NCBI GenBank assembly: GCA_934097015.1
Contig: CAKONF010000017.1
Location: 1 to 24,491 of the forward strand
DNA: 24,491 nt
Source of the DNA: an uncultured Bacilli bacterium
GTDB lineage: Bacteria; Bacillota_I; Bacilli_A; RF39; UBA660
Direction: 5' to 3'
This document shows, in pieces, positions 1-8,122 of the stretch. The notes beneath the pieces were generated by a model that was not told the origin of the DNA, did not search any database, and worked only from the letters and a program-made list of their open reading frames with translations. The stretch's first letter is position 1, and each line of letters begins with the position of its first letter. A program made the position numbers and the translations under genes.

Positions 1-140
1 CCCCCCCGAACAAAATTTCGAGGTCGGGAGAGAAGTATAAAGTCTTTAATTACATCTTTTTTATGAATAGAAAATTTGTATTTAGGTATCTCTACCTTAA
101 ATATAATATATCAAAATAATATAATTTTGTAAATCATAAA
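1..140. other. Short gene-free host segment at the window edge
   Basis: No coding region is supported here. The first 35 bases are unusually GC-rich for the window and contain CCCGA...TCGGG (about 4-8 and 25-29), which could form a small hairpin. The rest is AT-rich spacer running to the stop codon of the minus-strand priA. It may hold the 3' end of a feature that starts outside the window. Confidence 0.4.
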
Positions 141-2309
141 TTATATACTTATAGGATTATTATCTATCTCCAAATAAACATCCTTTTCATTAATATACAT
201 ATTATCAATAAATCTTATACTATCAAATAATTTATCATCAAATTTATATTTAACAACTATTTGAAATCTATATATATTATTTAATTTAAACATACTAGCT
301 GTTGAAGGACCTAATATTATTGAACTAATAACTATATTATTTTTTAAATAATTAAATATTTTAGTAGCATTCTTACTAGATTTATCATAATCTTTACTAC
401 ATATTTTAATACTTAATATAAAATAATATGGAGGATATTTTAATTTTTTTCTTAAATTCATTTCATATTTATAAAAACCTATATAATCATTATTTTTAAT
501 ATAATTAAATAAAATATTATCAGGATTAAATGTTTGTATAATTACTTTACTATCTATACCACTTCTACCAGCTCTTCCACTAACTTGATTTAAAAGTTGA
601 AATGTTTTTTCATTACTTCTAAAATCTGGTATATTAAGTGTTTCATCTGCATTAACAACACCAACTAAATTAATCTTAGGAAAATCTAAACCCTTACTAA
701 TCATTTGAGTACCAACTATAATATCTACTTCTTCATTCTCTATCATTTTAATAAACTTATCATGACTTCCTTTTTTACTAGTAGTATCAGCATCCATTCT
801 TAAAATTCTAGCACTAGGAAAAAGTTTTACTAATTCACTTTCAATCTTCTCAGTACCAGTTCCAAAATTTCTTATAGCATCTTCACCACAATTAGGACAA
901 ACATTCTTTAAATAAGTTGTATAACCACAATAATGACATCTTAAATTATTAGTACTTTTATGATATGTTAATGTTATTTCACAATGAGGACATTTATATG
1001 TATAACCACAATTTTGACAACTAACAAATGTACTAAAACCACGTCTATTTAATAATATCATTGCTTGCATACCATTTTCTAAAGTATTCATTATTTCTTC
1101 TTTTAACCTATCACTAAATAGCATATTTCTTTTTTTCATTTCTTTTTGACTATCAACTAATTCTACTTTAGGTAAATTATAATCACCTACTCTAGTATTT
1201 AATACTAATAATTTATATACATTTTTTAACGCTCTTGAATATGATTCTAAACTAGGAGTAGCACTCCCTAATATTAAAGGACAATTATTATATTCACATC
1301 TTTTTTTAGCTATATCAATTGCATTATATCTAGGATTATTTTCTTGTTTATACGTAGAACTATGTTCTTCATCAATAACTATCAAACCAATATTATCAAG
1401 AGGTGAAAATATAGCACTCCTTGTTCCAACAACAACATGTACTTCTTTATTATTTATTTTAGTAAATTCATCATATTTTTCTCCATCAGAAAGTCCACTA
1501 TGTATAATAGCAACATCATCTCCAAAAGAATTATAAAATCTATTTACCATTTGAGTAGTCAAACTTATTTCAGGAACTAACATAATAGCACTCTTTCCTA
1601 ATTTTAATACTCTTTTTATTAATTCTATATAAACAACAGTTTTACCACTACCAGTAATACCATGTAATAAATAAACATTATTAGTATCCATCATAACATT
1701 ATTAACAACACTTATTTGATTATTAGTTAAAGTATACTCTACTAAATTATCATTACTGCTATTTATTCTATAAATTTTTTCTTTCTCTAATTTAATAATA
1801 TCATCTTCTAATAACTTCTTATATTGAACACTAACACCCCTTTTTTCTAATCTTCTATCAGATAATAATTTGTTTAATATATCTATTTTAACCTTACTTC
1901 TTTTATTATCATTTATATACTTTAAAACATAATCATCATCTTTATTTAAAACAATATATTCTTTATATTTATTATAATTAGCACTAATATTTTTTACTTT
2001 TAAACTACTAGGTAACATAGTTTGATAAGCTTTAATTAAAGTACAAAAAGTATTATCTTTTAAATAATATCCAAGTTCTATTAATTCTTTATTTAAATAT
2101 ATATTTGGATTAATAACATCAATTATATCTAAAACATTATCGAGATCAGTATCATTAACTATATCAACAACTATACCAAATATAACTTTATTATTAAACA
2201 ACACTTTAACTTTATTACCTATCTTAACATTAATATTATTAGGTATTTTATATGTAAATGTCTTATCTAATACTTTTACACCATATTCTATTAAAACTAA
2301 AGCAAACAT
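141..2309 (-). CDS. priA: Primosomal replication restart helicase PriA
   Basis: This is a 722-residue superfamily 2 DNA helicase that reloads the replisome at stalled or collapsed forks. Visible motifs are the Walker A GITGSGKT, the DEEH box in VIDEEHSSTYK, the helicase motif QVSGRAGR, and an eight-cysteine zinc-binding region (CQNCGYTYKCPHC ... CHYCGYTTYLKNVCPNC) that is diagnostic of PriA. The protein is complete and close to the usual family length. The start ATG is preceded by an AGAGGTGAT ribosome binding site. In Bacillota priA often lies in a coaBC/def/fmt neighbourhood; here the downstream side is outside the window. It is a host housekeeping gene with no sign of transfer. The identification is very secure. 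Confidence 0.97.
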   Translation of the reverse strand: MFALVLIEYGVKVLDKTFTYKIPNNINVKIGNKVKVLFNNKVIFGIVVDIVNDTDLDNVLDIIDVINPNIYLNKELIELGYYLKDNTFCTLIKAYQTMLPSSLKVKNISANYNKYKEYIVLNKDDDYVLKYINDNKRSKVKIDILNKLLSDRRLEKRGVSVQYKKLLEDDIIKLEKEKIYRINSSNDNLVEYTLTNNQISVVNNVMMDTNNVYLLHGITGSGKTVVYIELIKRVLKLGKSAIMLVPEISLTTQMVNRFYNSFGDDVAIIHSGLSDGEKYDEFTKINNKEVHVVVGTRSAIFSPLDNIGLIVIDEEHSSTYKQENNPRYNAIDIAKKRCEYNNCPLILGSATPSLESYSRALKNVYKLLVLNTRVGDYNLPKVELVDSQKEMKKRNMLFSDRLKEEIMNTLENGMQAMILLNRRGFSTFVSCQNCGYTYKCPHCEITLTYHKSTNNLRCHYCGYTTYLKNVCPNCGEDAIRNFGTGTEKIESELVKLFPSARILRMDADTTSKKGSHDKFIKMIENEEVDIIVGTQMISKGLDFPKINLVGVVNADETLNIPDFRSNEKTFQLLNQVSGRAGRSGIDSKVIIQTFNPDNILFNYIKNNDYIGFYKYEMNLRKKLKYPPYYFILSIKICSKDYDKSSKNATKIFNYLKNNIVISSIILGPSTASMFKLNNIYRFQIVVKYKFDDKLFDSIRFIDNMYINEKDVYLEIDNNPISI

Positions 2310-2352
2310 AATATCACCTCTCTTAAAATATTATAATATATTATTTAACAAT

Positions 2353-2393
2353 TAAAAATATCTAATCAATCTTTTTTATTAATTAGATATTTT
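2353..2393. terminator. Inverted repeat / bidirectional terminator after the membrane gene
   Basis: AAAATATCTAAT and ATTAGATATTTT form a perfect 12-bp stem with a loop of about 15 nt. It lies between the stop of the minus-strand membrane protein and priA. A/T runs on both sides allow termination in either direction. Confidence 0.6.
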
Positions 2394-2689
2394 AACTCTT
2401 TAATACGTTTATTTTTTTCTTTAATAATCTTTTCATTTATAATTCTTTTATTATTCAAATCATCATATTCTTCTTTAGATAAAAAAATATAATTATTATC
2501 AACTTCATCATATTTAAAAACTATAAATAAAACTAACATTCCTAAAATAAATAATGCAAACATACTAGAATATATATACATATAATCATTATTTTTAATA
2601 TATTTAAATACACTATATATAATAACTATTATCATTAACCAAATTAATATATTAACAATTTTATTTATATAATTACTGCTCTTTTTCAT
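2366..2689 (-). CDS. Small membrane protein with two TM helices and a coiled-coil tail
   Basis: The 107-residue protein has two hydrophobic segments (about residues 10-30 and 40-60). A charged, helical C-terminal part rich in Lys, Glu and Asn could form a coiled coil. No known family is recognised. The start ATG follows a GAAGGGA ribosome binding site that lies inside the 3' stem of the preceding terminator-like hairpin (2696-2733). Its own stop codon lies within another inverted repeat (2355-2393). It sits between an XRE regulator and priA on the same strand and belongs to the host chromosome. The function is unknown. Confidence 0.75.
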   Translation of the reverse strand: MKKSSNYINKIVNILIWLMIIVIIYSVFKYIKNNDYMYIYSSMFALFILGMLVLFIVFKYDEVDNNYIFLSKEEYDDLNNKRIINEKIIKEKNKRIKELKYLINKKD

Positions 2690-2695
2690 AAATAA

Positions 2696-2733
2696 AAATC
2701 CCTTCTATAAAATTATATCAATATAAGGGATTT
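2696..2733 (-). terminator. Hairpin between XRE gene and membrane gene, overlapping an RBS
   Basis: AAATCCCTT (2696-2704) and AAGGGATTT (2725-2733) form a perfect 9-bp stem. Read on the minus strand it is followed by a T-rich stretch, so it can terminate the XRE transcript. The same stem contains the GAAGGGA ribosome binding site of the downstream membrane protein, so read-through RNA would hide that site. Confidence 0.55.
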
Positions 2734-2775
2734 AAATAAATATATAACTAACGACTTAACATTAATTTTACATTT

Positions 2776-3015
2776 CTAATCTTCTCTGTCTAAATCTAAG
2801 AAAATTTTATCATCAAAGAAATCTTTTAGTGTAATACCTAATCCATCACATATTCTTATAATAGTTAATAATTTAGGATTTTTAGATTTTCCATTAACTA
2901 AACTATCTACAGTACTCTGAGTCAAACAACTTATAGTAGCTAGTTTATTTATAGTAATATCCCTTTCTTTAATAATACACAATATTTTCTTTGAAATTGC
3001 TTCACTAATTTTCAT
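2776..3015 (-). CDS. XRE-family helix-turn-helix regulator
   Basis: This small Cro/CI-type DNA-binding protein has 79 residues when started at the ATG after TTAGGTGATT. A GTG three codons upstream overlaps the ribosome binding site and is less likely. The HTH is seen in ITINKLATISCLTQSTVDSL, followed by NPKLLTIIRICDGLGITLKDFF, the usual fourth and fifth helices of the HTH_3 fold. No extra sensor domain is present. Upstream (3046-3077) two TATAGTT repeats about 20 bp apart could be its operator. It is followed by a terminator-like hairpin. The host function is unknown. Confidence 0.85.
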   Translation of the reverse strand: MKISEAISKKILCIIKERDITINKLATISCLTQSTVDSLVNGKSKNPKLLTIIRICDGLGITLKDFFDDKIFLDLDRED

Positions 3016-3101
3016 AATAATCACCTAAGTTAATTTTACAAATGTTTTATAGTTGCAGCATAACGTCCTATAGTTAAATTTTCAAATTTTATAAATTTAC
3101 A

Positions 3102-3152
3102 TAAAAAAAAATACTATCTAAATGCTATATTAAATTCATCATTAGATAGTAT
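3102..3152 (-). terminator. Intrinsic terminator
   Basis: On the minus strand, ATACTATCTAA and TTAGATAGTAT (3142-3152 and 3111-3121) form a perfect 11-bp stem followed by a run of T. It lies directly after the small minus-strand gene at 3162. Confidence 0.85.
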
Positions 3153-3161
3153 AAAGCATTT

Positions 3162-3413
3162 TTAATAATTTATAACACTTATTATTTTTTCATATAATTC
3201 ATCTAATTCGTTATAAATTTTTTCTTTTTCTTCTTCCCAAGAATTATGTTCTTCTATAAAACATTTTAAAGGTTCAATGGAATTATGATAATCTAAAAAA
3301 GTTTTCAAATAATCATACCTATTACAATATAAATTAATAATAGATTTATCCATCACATTAATTCCAAAAAAAGCATTTTCAAATAAATCATATATTTTCT
3401 TTGATCTTTCCAC
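3162..3413 (-). CDS. Small hypothetical protein
   Basis: An 83-residue protein if started at the GTG that follows AAAGGAG by 8 nt; a TTG seven codons upstream would place the ribosome binding site inside the gene. The sequence is acidic and helical at the C-terminus (about residues 55-83, WEEEKEKIYNELDELYEKI), suggesting a short coiled coil. No family is recognised. It is followed by a good intrinsic terminator and is probably a single-gene transcript of the host. Confidence 0.6.
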   Translation of the reverse strand: MERSKKIYDLFENAFFGINVMDKSIINLYCNRYDYLKTFLDYHNSIEPLKCFIEEHNSWEEEKEKIYNELDELYEKIISVINY

Positions 3414-3578
3414 AATAACAACTCCTTTATACAAAAAAATACATTACATTTATATTGTTTTACAATATATGTGAATTATAACAAAAAAATCAAAAAACGA
3501 AACAAAAAATGCGCGAAAGCATGGCTTTTTTGTCTGAAATTATATGAAATAATTTTTATATGAGGTGATTACATAAAA

Positions 3579-3890
3579 ATGGCAATAAAAGAGTTTAATT
3601 TTTTACAAGAAAAAGTTAACATGATAAATCAAGAAAAACTTTACAAAAATATTTGTAAAAATATAAAAAAATTTAGAATAGAAAAATATAATGAATTTAA
3701 ATCATTAGAACATAGAAATATGATAAATCCATATTCTAGTGAAAATATATCAGCTTTATTAGATTATAGTCATAATCACTATAAAAGATTTGAAAGTGAA
3801 ACTGATAGTACAAAAAAAATTCCATTAGAAAAATTAGTAAAATTATCTATTATATTAGAAAAAAATATTGAAGATTTTTTTAAAGATTAA
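3579..3890 (+). CDS. XRE-like helix-turn-helix protein
   Basis: A 103-residue protein resembling Cro/CI-type regulators. NICKNIKKFRIEKYNEF corresponds to helix 1, YSSENISALLDYSHNHYKRF to the recognition region, and KIPLEKLVKLSIILEKNIEDFF to the closing helices. It is longer between helices 1 and 2 than canonical XRE proteins, so the HTH assignment is likely but not certain. The start ATG follows TGAGGTGATT. It ends just before a bidirectional terminator shared with the convergent rnhC gene. Confidence 0.7.
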   Translation: MAIKEFNFLQEKVNMINQEKLYKNICKNIKKFRIEKYNEFKSLEHRNMINPYSSENISALLDYSHNHYKRFESETDSTKKIPLEKLVKLSIILEKNIEDFFKD

Positions 3891-3893
3891 AAA

Positions 3894-3928
3894 AACCCAA
3901 TTTTATATTTATAATTGGGATTTTATTT
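3894..3928. terminator. Bidirectional terminator between convergent genes
   Basis: CCCAATT (3896-3902) and AATTGGG (3913-3919) form a 7-bp stem with A-run and T-run flanks. It separates the plus-strand XRE-like gene from the minus-strand RNase HIII gene, whose stop codon lies inside the stem. Confidence 0.75.
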
Positions 3929-4859
3929 TATCTGTATTTTTAAAATTTAACTTTGCTATAGACTTTAATTTATCAATACCATATTTTTTAACAATATCTA
4001 CACCTTGTTTATCAACCTCAACTCCAGCACCTTTTTGTAATGGAAAATTTATCTCATCACTTAATTTATCCATTTCTTTTAAAAATATATATCTAGAAAT
4101 TACACTTGATACTGCAACAGATAAACATTTATCTTCAGCATGTGTAGTAAAAGTAATATCAGTTATTTTATTCTTAACACCACTTATATGTTCATAATAT
4201 TTATCAACTAAACAAAATTGATCAATAACAATTTTTTTATAATCATAATTATCTTTGTTCACTAAACTATATAAAACTTTATTATGCAATATAGCTTTTA
4301 CTTTATTCATATTAGTTATTCCTTTTTCATTATATTCTAAAGGACTTAATACATAACTAACATGAGGTATAGATTGAATAATTTTAGGTGCAACAGATAA
4401 AATCTTTTCGTCAGTTAATTTTTTAGAATCTCTAATACCTAATTCTTCTAGCATAAATTTATCTTTAATATCAACATAACTTGCTGTAACAACAATAGGT
4501 CCAAAGTAATCTCCTGTACCTACTTCATCAGATCCGATAGTAGAAATAAATTTAAATCTTTCATCTTTTACATCTTTCTTTTTATCATCTTTTTTTTTCA
4601 TGTCTTTAGCTATTTCACTTGAAACATTTCTATTATTTAATATTCTTTCTCTTTCAATCCAATATGAAGCTTCTATATCAGCAGATATGCCTTGAAACAT
4701 AATTTTACCAGATTCATATAATGTTGTCACACAATCAAAATCTTTTACTTGAAAAACACTATATGGTGGTTTCTTAACTACTGCTCTATCTTGATAAAAC
4801 TCTATCACTTCTTTTTTTAAGTTTGGACTTAATTTAAAAACAATTGTTGTTTGTGCCAT
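3909..4859 (-). CDS. rnhC: Ribonuclease HIII
   Basis: This 316-residue enzyme cleaves the RNA strand of RNA-DNA hybrids. The N-terminal ~80 residues (MAQTTIVFKLSPNLKKEVIE onward) are the TBP-like substrate-binding domain that marks HIII as opposed to HII. The catalytic domain begins at TIGSDEVGTGDYFGPIVV, which carries the DE pair. It continues with RDSKKL and HAEDKCLSVAVSSVISRY, holding the later acidic residues. The start is the ATG 8 nt after GAAGGAG; an ATG eight codons upstream precedes the ribosome binding site and is rejected. The gene is divergent from cvpA. It is a host housekeeping gene. Confidence 0.95.
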   Translation of the reverse strand: MAQTTIVFKLSPNLKKEVIEFYQDRAVVKKPPYSVFQVKDFDCVTTLYESGKIMFQGISADIEASYWIERERILNNRNVSSEIAKDMKKKDDKKKDVKDERFKFISTIGSDEVGTGDYFGPIVVTASYVDIKDKFMLEELGIRDSKKLTDEKILSVAPKIIQSIPHVSYVLSPLEYNEKGITNMNKVKAILHNKVLYSLVNKDNYDYKKIVIDQFCLVDKYYEHISGVKNKITDITFTTHAEDKCLSVAVSSVISRYIFLKEMDKLSDEINFPLQKGAGVEVDKQGVDIVKKYGIDKLKSIAKLNFKNTDKIKSQL

Positions 4860-4955
4860 AAATACTTCTCCTTCAATTAACATATAATATTATAACAAAT
4901 ATTTCTTTATTTTTCATCTATAATATAATATAATTTTTATAGGAGGATAATTTAC

Positions 4956-5663
4956 ATGAATATAGTTGATTATATAATTTTAATAATATTAATACTATGT
5001 GCTTTAAAAGGTTTCAAACAAGGTACTATACCAAGTATAATTAATTTTATAGGAACTTTCTTAATATTCATAATTGCATTTTATTTAAAACAACCAATCT
5101 CTACATTAATGTATGAAAACTTACCATTTTTAAATTTTGCAGGAATATTTAAAGGTGTTATTGCAATAAATATTTTATTCTATGAAGTTATAGCATATGG
5201 TATAACAATATTAATATTAGGTATAATATTCGGTATTATAAAGAAAATATCTGTAGTATTTAATAAAGTTTTAAATGCAACAATAGTACTATCATTACCA
5301 AATAAAATTATTGGTGCTATAATAGGATGTTTAGAAGGTATATTATTTGCATTCATATTACTTTGTATAGCAAGTACTGTAAATACAACAACAAAATATG
5401 TTAACGAAAGTAAATATAGTAGCATAATATTAAATAATATACCTATAATAAATAATATAACAGGTAATTTAACAAACAGTTTTAATGAAATATATAATAC
5501 AATATTAAACAATAAAAATGATACTGATAAAGCTAATTTAGAAACAATAGATATATTAATGAAAAATAAAATATTAAGTTATGAATCTGCTACTAAATTA
5601 GTTAATGATAAAAAACTAAATATAAAAAACGTAAATACAATAATAGAAAAATATAGGAGCTAA
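4956..5663 (+). CDS. CvpA family membrane protein
   Basis: A 235-residue integral membrane protein. The N-terminus NIVDYIILIILILCALKGFKQG is the typical first helix and the G-x-x-x-G turn of the CvpA/colicin V production family. Three or four further hydrophobic segments follow up to about residue 145. The rest is a hydrophilic tail. The start ATG follows AGGAGG. The thioredoxin gene begins 2 nt after its stop, so the two are co-transcribed. Family members are implicated in envelope functions but have no defined biochemical activity. Confidence 0.85.
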   Translation: MNIVDYIILIILILCALKGFKQGTIPSIINFIGTFLIFIIAFYLKQPISTLMYENLPFLNFAGIFKGVIAINILFYEVIAYGITILILGIIFGIIKKISVVFNKVLNATIVLSLPNKIIGAIIGCLEGILFAFILLCIASTVNTTTKYVNESKYSSIILNNIPIINNITGNLTNSFNEIYNTILNNKNDTDKANLETIDILMKNKILSYESATKLVNDKKLNIKNVNTIIEKYRS

Positions 5664-5665
5664 AA

Positions 5666-5965
5666 ATGATAAAATATTTAAAAGATGAAAAATTAGAAGA
5701 TTTACTTAGTAATGAAATAACTTTAGTAGATTTTTACGCTGAATGGTGTGGACCATGTAAAATGTTAGGCACTGTTCTAGAAAATATGGATTTAAATATT
5801 ATAAAAGTTAATACTGACGAACATCCCGAGTTAGCTACAAAGTTTGGAGTTATGAGTATTCCTACAGTAGTAATATTTAAAAACAAAGAAGAAATAACAA
5901 AATTCATTGGTTTTAGAAGCAAAGAAGATATAGAAGATATCTTAAATGAAATAAAAAATCAATAA
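5666..5965 (+). CDS. trxA: Thioredoxin
   Basis: This 99-residue thiol-disulfide oxidoreductase has the active site AEWCGPCKM at about residues 27-35. It also has the cis-proline region GVMSIPTVVIFKN and the conserved closing helix. The length is normal for thioredoxin. The ribosome binding site TAGGAGC is inside the end of cvpA. A strong intrinsic terminator follows. It is a cytoplasmic host protein; more than one trx gene may exist in the genome, so the symbol is tentative. Confidence 0.93.
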   Translation: MIKYLKDEKLEDLLSNEITLVDFYAEWCGPCKMLGTVLENMDLNIIKVNTDEHPELATKFGVMSIPTVVIFKNKEEITKFIGFRSKEDIEDILNEIKNQ

Positions 5966-5970
5966 AAAAA

Positions 5971-6016
5971 ATAAAAATGTAGTAAAAAATACTTGTATTT
6001 ACTACATTTTTATTAT
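5971..6016 (+). terminator. Intrinsic terminator after thioredoxin
   Basis: AAAAATGTAGTAAA (5973-5986) and TTTACTACATTTTT (5998-6011) form a perfect 14-bp stem with a T-rich 3' side. It closes the cvpA-trx operon. Confidence 0.9.
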
Positions 6017-6041
6017 ATAATGTTTGTTGTAAACGAGTTAT

Positions 6042-6118
6042 GTCTGCGTAGCTCAGCTGGATAGAGCAATCGCCTTCTAAGCGATCGGTCAGGCGTTCGA
6101 GTCGCCTCGCGGACACCA
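6042..6118 (+). tRNA. tRNA-Arg(UCU)
   Basis: The gene forms a full cloverleaf: acceptor GTCTGCG with CGCGGAC, D-arm GCTC...GAGC, and anticodon stem ATCGC/GCGAT with loop CTTCTAA giving anticodon TCT. The T-arm is AGGCGTTCGAGTCGCCT and the CCA end is encoded. It is intact and uninterrupted. Confidence 0.97.
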
Positions 6119-6127
6119 TTTTATAAA

Positions 6128-6155
6128 TTACTAATCGAAAGATTAGTTTTTATTT
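6128..6155 (+). terminator. Terminator of tRNA-Arg
   Basis: ACTAATC and GATTAGT (6130-6136 and 6141-6147) are separated by a GAAA tetraloop and followed by TTTTATTTT. Confidence 0.9.
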
Positions 6156-6199
6156 TGATTAAAAAACACAAAAAACTTATATCCATTTTATAATATATA

Positions 6200-6208
6200 T
6201 GTTATAAT
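6200..6208 (+). promoter_or_regulatory. Extended -10 promoter of the host tRNA-Leu
   Basis: TGTTATAAT is a perfect extended -10 element ending 12 nt before the tRNA-Leu 5' end. It survives the insertion and now reads from the broken 5' half of the tRNA into the left end of the element. Confidence 0.7.
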
Positions 6209-6220
6209 AACAATGTAATT

Positions 6221-6259
6221 GCTCTTGTGGCGAAATTGGTAGACGCGTTGGACTCAAAA
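6221..6259 (+). pseudogene. 5' half of the host tRNA-Leu(CAA), interrupted in the anticodon loop
   Basis: GCTCTTG (acceptor 5' strand), the D-arm GGCGAAATTGGTAGACGC, the anticodon stem strand TTGGA and the loop CTCAAAA are all present. The expected partner TCCAA does not follow. It lies at 24307-24311 next to another CTCAAAA. The sequence after the loop is element DNA with no T-arm or acceptor partner, so this half cannot make a functional tRNA alone. Confidence 0.93.
6253..6259. other. attL core site (CTCAAAA)
   Basis: These seven bases are the anticodon loop of the host tRNA-Leu and are identical to 24300-24306. No identity extends beyond the 7 bp on either side, so the crossover took place within this loop. 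Immediately inside lies an imperfect copy (16 of 18 bases) of 6242-6259 at 6263-6280. Confidence 0.9.
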
Positions 6260-6369
6260 GCCGACGCGTTAGATTCAAAAACAAACTTGTATAAAACTTA
6301 AAATTGGTTAGTAATCATAAGGGTTGTTAGTATATTGGCAATTCTTTTTTTGTTGCACAATTTTGGTTT

Positions 6370-6389
6370 TTGTGGGGAATTTTGTGGGA
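6370..6389 (+). repeat. Left-end integrase arm-type repeats (TTGTGGG x2)
   Basis: TTGTGGGG (6370-6377) and TTGTGGGA (6382-6389) lie 12 bp apart, about one helical turn. The same pair recurs near the right end at 24150-24168, with further copies at 24110-24129. The integrase has an N-terminal arm-binding-type domain, so these are candidate arm sites. The binding role is inferred. Confidence 0.55.
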
Positions 6390-6406
6390 TTATTTCAAAC
6401 AATTTT

Positions 6407-6470
6407 GGTTAGTTTCAACGAGTTTCTTGTAAATATACTCCAGGTGTTGTAAAATATTACTTGAAGTGAG
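6407..6470 (+). promoter_or_regulatory. Repeated promoter module, copy 1 (PcfJ-1)
   Basis: This copy shares the block from GGTTAGTTTCAACGAGTTTC to the start region with modules at 8027 and 8849. It contains a -35-like TTGTAA (6427-6432), a 17-bp spacer, and a -10-like TAAAAT (6450-6455). The ribosome binding site follows within a few bases of the predicted transcript start, so the leader is very short. Confidence 0.65.
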
Positions 6471-6480
6471 TGTGGACTAT

Positions 6481-7977
6481 ATGAACGCATTAAAGTTTAA
6501 TGATAAATTTGATGGTTTTATAGAAGAACCAATGAATTATTGGAAAACACTAGATGAAGTTCCTCAAAACATTAAAGATTTTATTAATGAAACATCTAAT
6601 TCAATTCCAATATATGATGAAAGCAATAATAAATATTATTGTCCTAAATGTATAGAAGAAATCACGGAACAAAATAAGTGTCCTAAATGTTTAAAAATAT
6701 TTACATTACACGAAAAGTTAAAAATAGAAAATATAAAAGACATAAGAACTTTAAGTGGCAATATTTATTATTATGTTTTTGATATTAATGACAATGATGT
6801 ATTACTTTATTTATTATGGGAACATATAGATTATCGTAATCCAGTAGCCTACCTTCCATATAGAAATAGTAAAATAAGTATTAAAAGTATTTATCAAATA
6901 TTACCGACAAAAATTATAAATGTTACAACAAATAAACATATTCTATATAAAGAAATAGAAGATGTACTTATTAGATTTGCAAATTCAAGTGATGAAATAA
7001 GTGATAATGATTTTGATATATTAGATGAATTCGAATTTAATAAATATGAACATCAATATTTATATACAGACAATTTAATATATTTAAAAAATACAAGTTT
7101 ATATAAGTACAGTAATATTTGGGTTTTAAAAGATTATCTCAAAGAGAATTATTTTAACTTATCAAGTTTAATTTTCTACCCTGTATATTATAAAGAGTTT
7201 GAGTATTTATTAAAAATGAAATTATTTGAGTTAGCTATTGATGATAGCCCTGATATTAAATATAAAGGAAATTTTAAGAACACATTTGGAGTTGATAAGA
7301 AATATTATTCGTTTATGAAAAATATTAATATTACTGGTCTTCAATTAGAAGCACTTAAACTTTATCCGACAACTGATATAAATATGTTAAATTTTATAAA
7401 AGATAATCTATGTTTGGTTAAATTAATATTAAAATATGTTGATTTAGAAAAAGCATTAGAATATTTAAAAAAACAAGATTTAACTATAAATAACCTACAC
7501 GAATATGGAGATTATTTAAGATGTTGTGAAGAAATGAAATTAAATTTAAAAGACCACAATATATTATTTCCAAAACATTTTATTGAAGAACACGATAAAA
7601 TTACAAATGAAATGGTAATATCTAAAGATCCATTAATTGATAAACGTATAAAAGATTTAGCCGATTTTCTTATTTTAAATAAATATGAAGATGATAAGTA
7701 TATTATATTTCCAGCAGATAGTATAAATAGCCTTATAGATGAAAGCTCACAGCAATCAAATTGTGTAAGAACATATTGTGAAATGGTTAGTAATAATGAA
7801 TGTCAAATATATTTTATGAGGTATAAAAACGATATTAAAAAGTCATTTGTTACTATCGAGGTTAGAAATAATAAAGTCGTTCAAGTAAAAGCTAGATTTA
7901 ATGAAGAACCAACTTCTGAAATTATGAATATTATTAAAAAATGGGAACAAACCTTAATTCCATTAAGCAATGAATAA
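6481..7977 (+). CDS. PcfJ-like protein (first copy)
   Basis: A protein of about 498 residues, 503 if the upstream GTG at 6466 is used. GAAGTGAG at 6463-6470 is the likely ribosome binding site and favours the ATG at 6481. A zinc ribbon lies near the N-terminus (CPKC at about residues 54-57 and again at 67-70). The C-terminus carries the PcfJ signature: FPADSINSLIDESSQQSNCV, then IYFMRY and FVTIEVRNNKVVQVKARFN. PcfJ proteins are named from plasmid pCF10 and are common on Gram-positive conjugative elements, but their biochemical role is not established. It is a clear paralogue of the PcfJ at 11747. It stands alone behind its own repeated promoter and ends at a terminator. Confidence 0.8.
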   Translation: MNALKFNDKFDGFIEEPMNYWKTLDEVPQNIKDFINETSNSIPIYDESNNKYYCPKCIEEITEQNKCPKCLKIFTLHEKLKIENIKDIRTLSGNIYYYVFDINDNDVLLYLLWEHIDYRNPVAYLPYRNSKISIKSIYQILPTKIINVTTNKHILYKEIEDVLIRFANSSDEISDNDFDILDEFEFNKYEHQYLYTDNLIYLKNTSLYKYSNIWVLKDYLKENYFNLSSLIFYPVYYKEFEYLLKMKLFELAIDDSPDIKYKGNFKNTFGVDKKYYSFMKNINITGLQLEALKLYPTTDINMLNFIKDNLCLVKLILKYVDLEKALEYLKKQDLTINNLHEYGDYLRCCEEMKLNLKDHNILFPKHFIEEHDKITNEMVISKDPLIDKRIKDLADFLILNKYEDDKYIIFPADSINSLIDESSQQSNCVRTYCEMVSNNECQIYFMRYKNDIKKSFVTIEVRNNKVVQVKARFNEEPTSEIMNIIKKWEQTLIPLSNE

Positions 7978-7985
7978 ATTATATG

Positions 7986-8016
7986 AGTACACATTATTAA
8001 ATGGTGTACTTTTTTT
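7986..8016 (+). terminator. Intrinsic terminator after PcfJ-1
   Basis: AGTACAC (7986-7992) and GTGTACT (8004-8010) form a 7-bp stem followed by seven T. Confidence 0.88.
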
Positions 8017-8026
8017 AATTGCTTTA

Positions 8027-8118
8027 TTATTTATGTAATTATTTTAAACATCGTTGGTTAGTTTCAACGAGTTTCTTGTAAATATACTCTAGGTGTTGTA
8101 AACTATTACTAGAGGTGG
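8027..8118 (+). promoter_or_regulatory. Repeated promoter module, copy 2 (Sir2)
   Basis: It aligns without gaps, at an offset of 822 bp, with copy 3 over about 90 bp. TTGTAA (8076-8081) and TAAACT (8099-8104) are 17 bp apart. AGAGGTGG (8111-8118) is the ribosome binding site and lies almost at the predicted transcription start. CGTTGG...TCAACG (8052-8069) is an imperfect palindrome upstream of -35, a possible operator. Confidence 0.7.
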
Positions 8119-8122
8119 AAAG

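Noticed and set aside
6221..6320. A hybrid tRNA formed from the left tRNA half plus element DNA
   Set aside because: GTTGG can pair with CCGAC after the loop, but this gives a 9-nt loop and no T-arm or acceptor partner follows, so no functional tRNA is possible.
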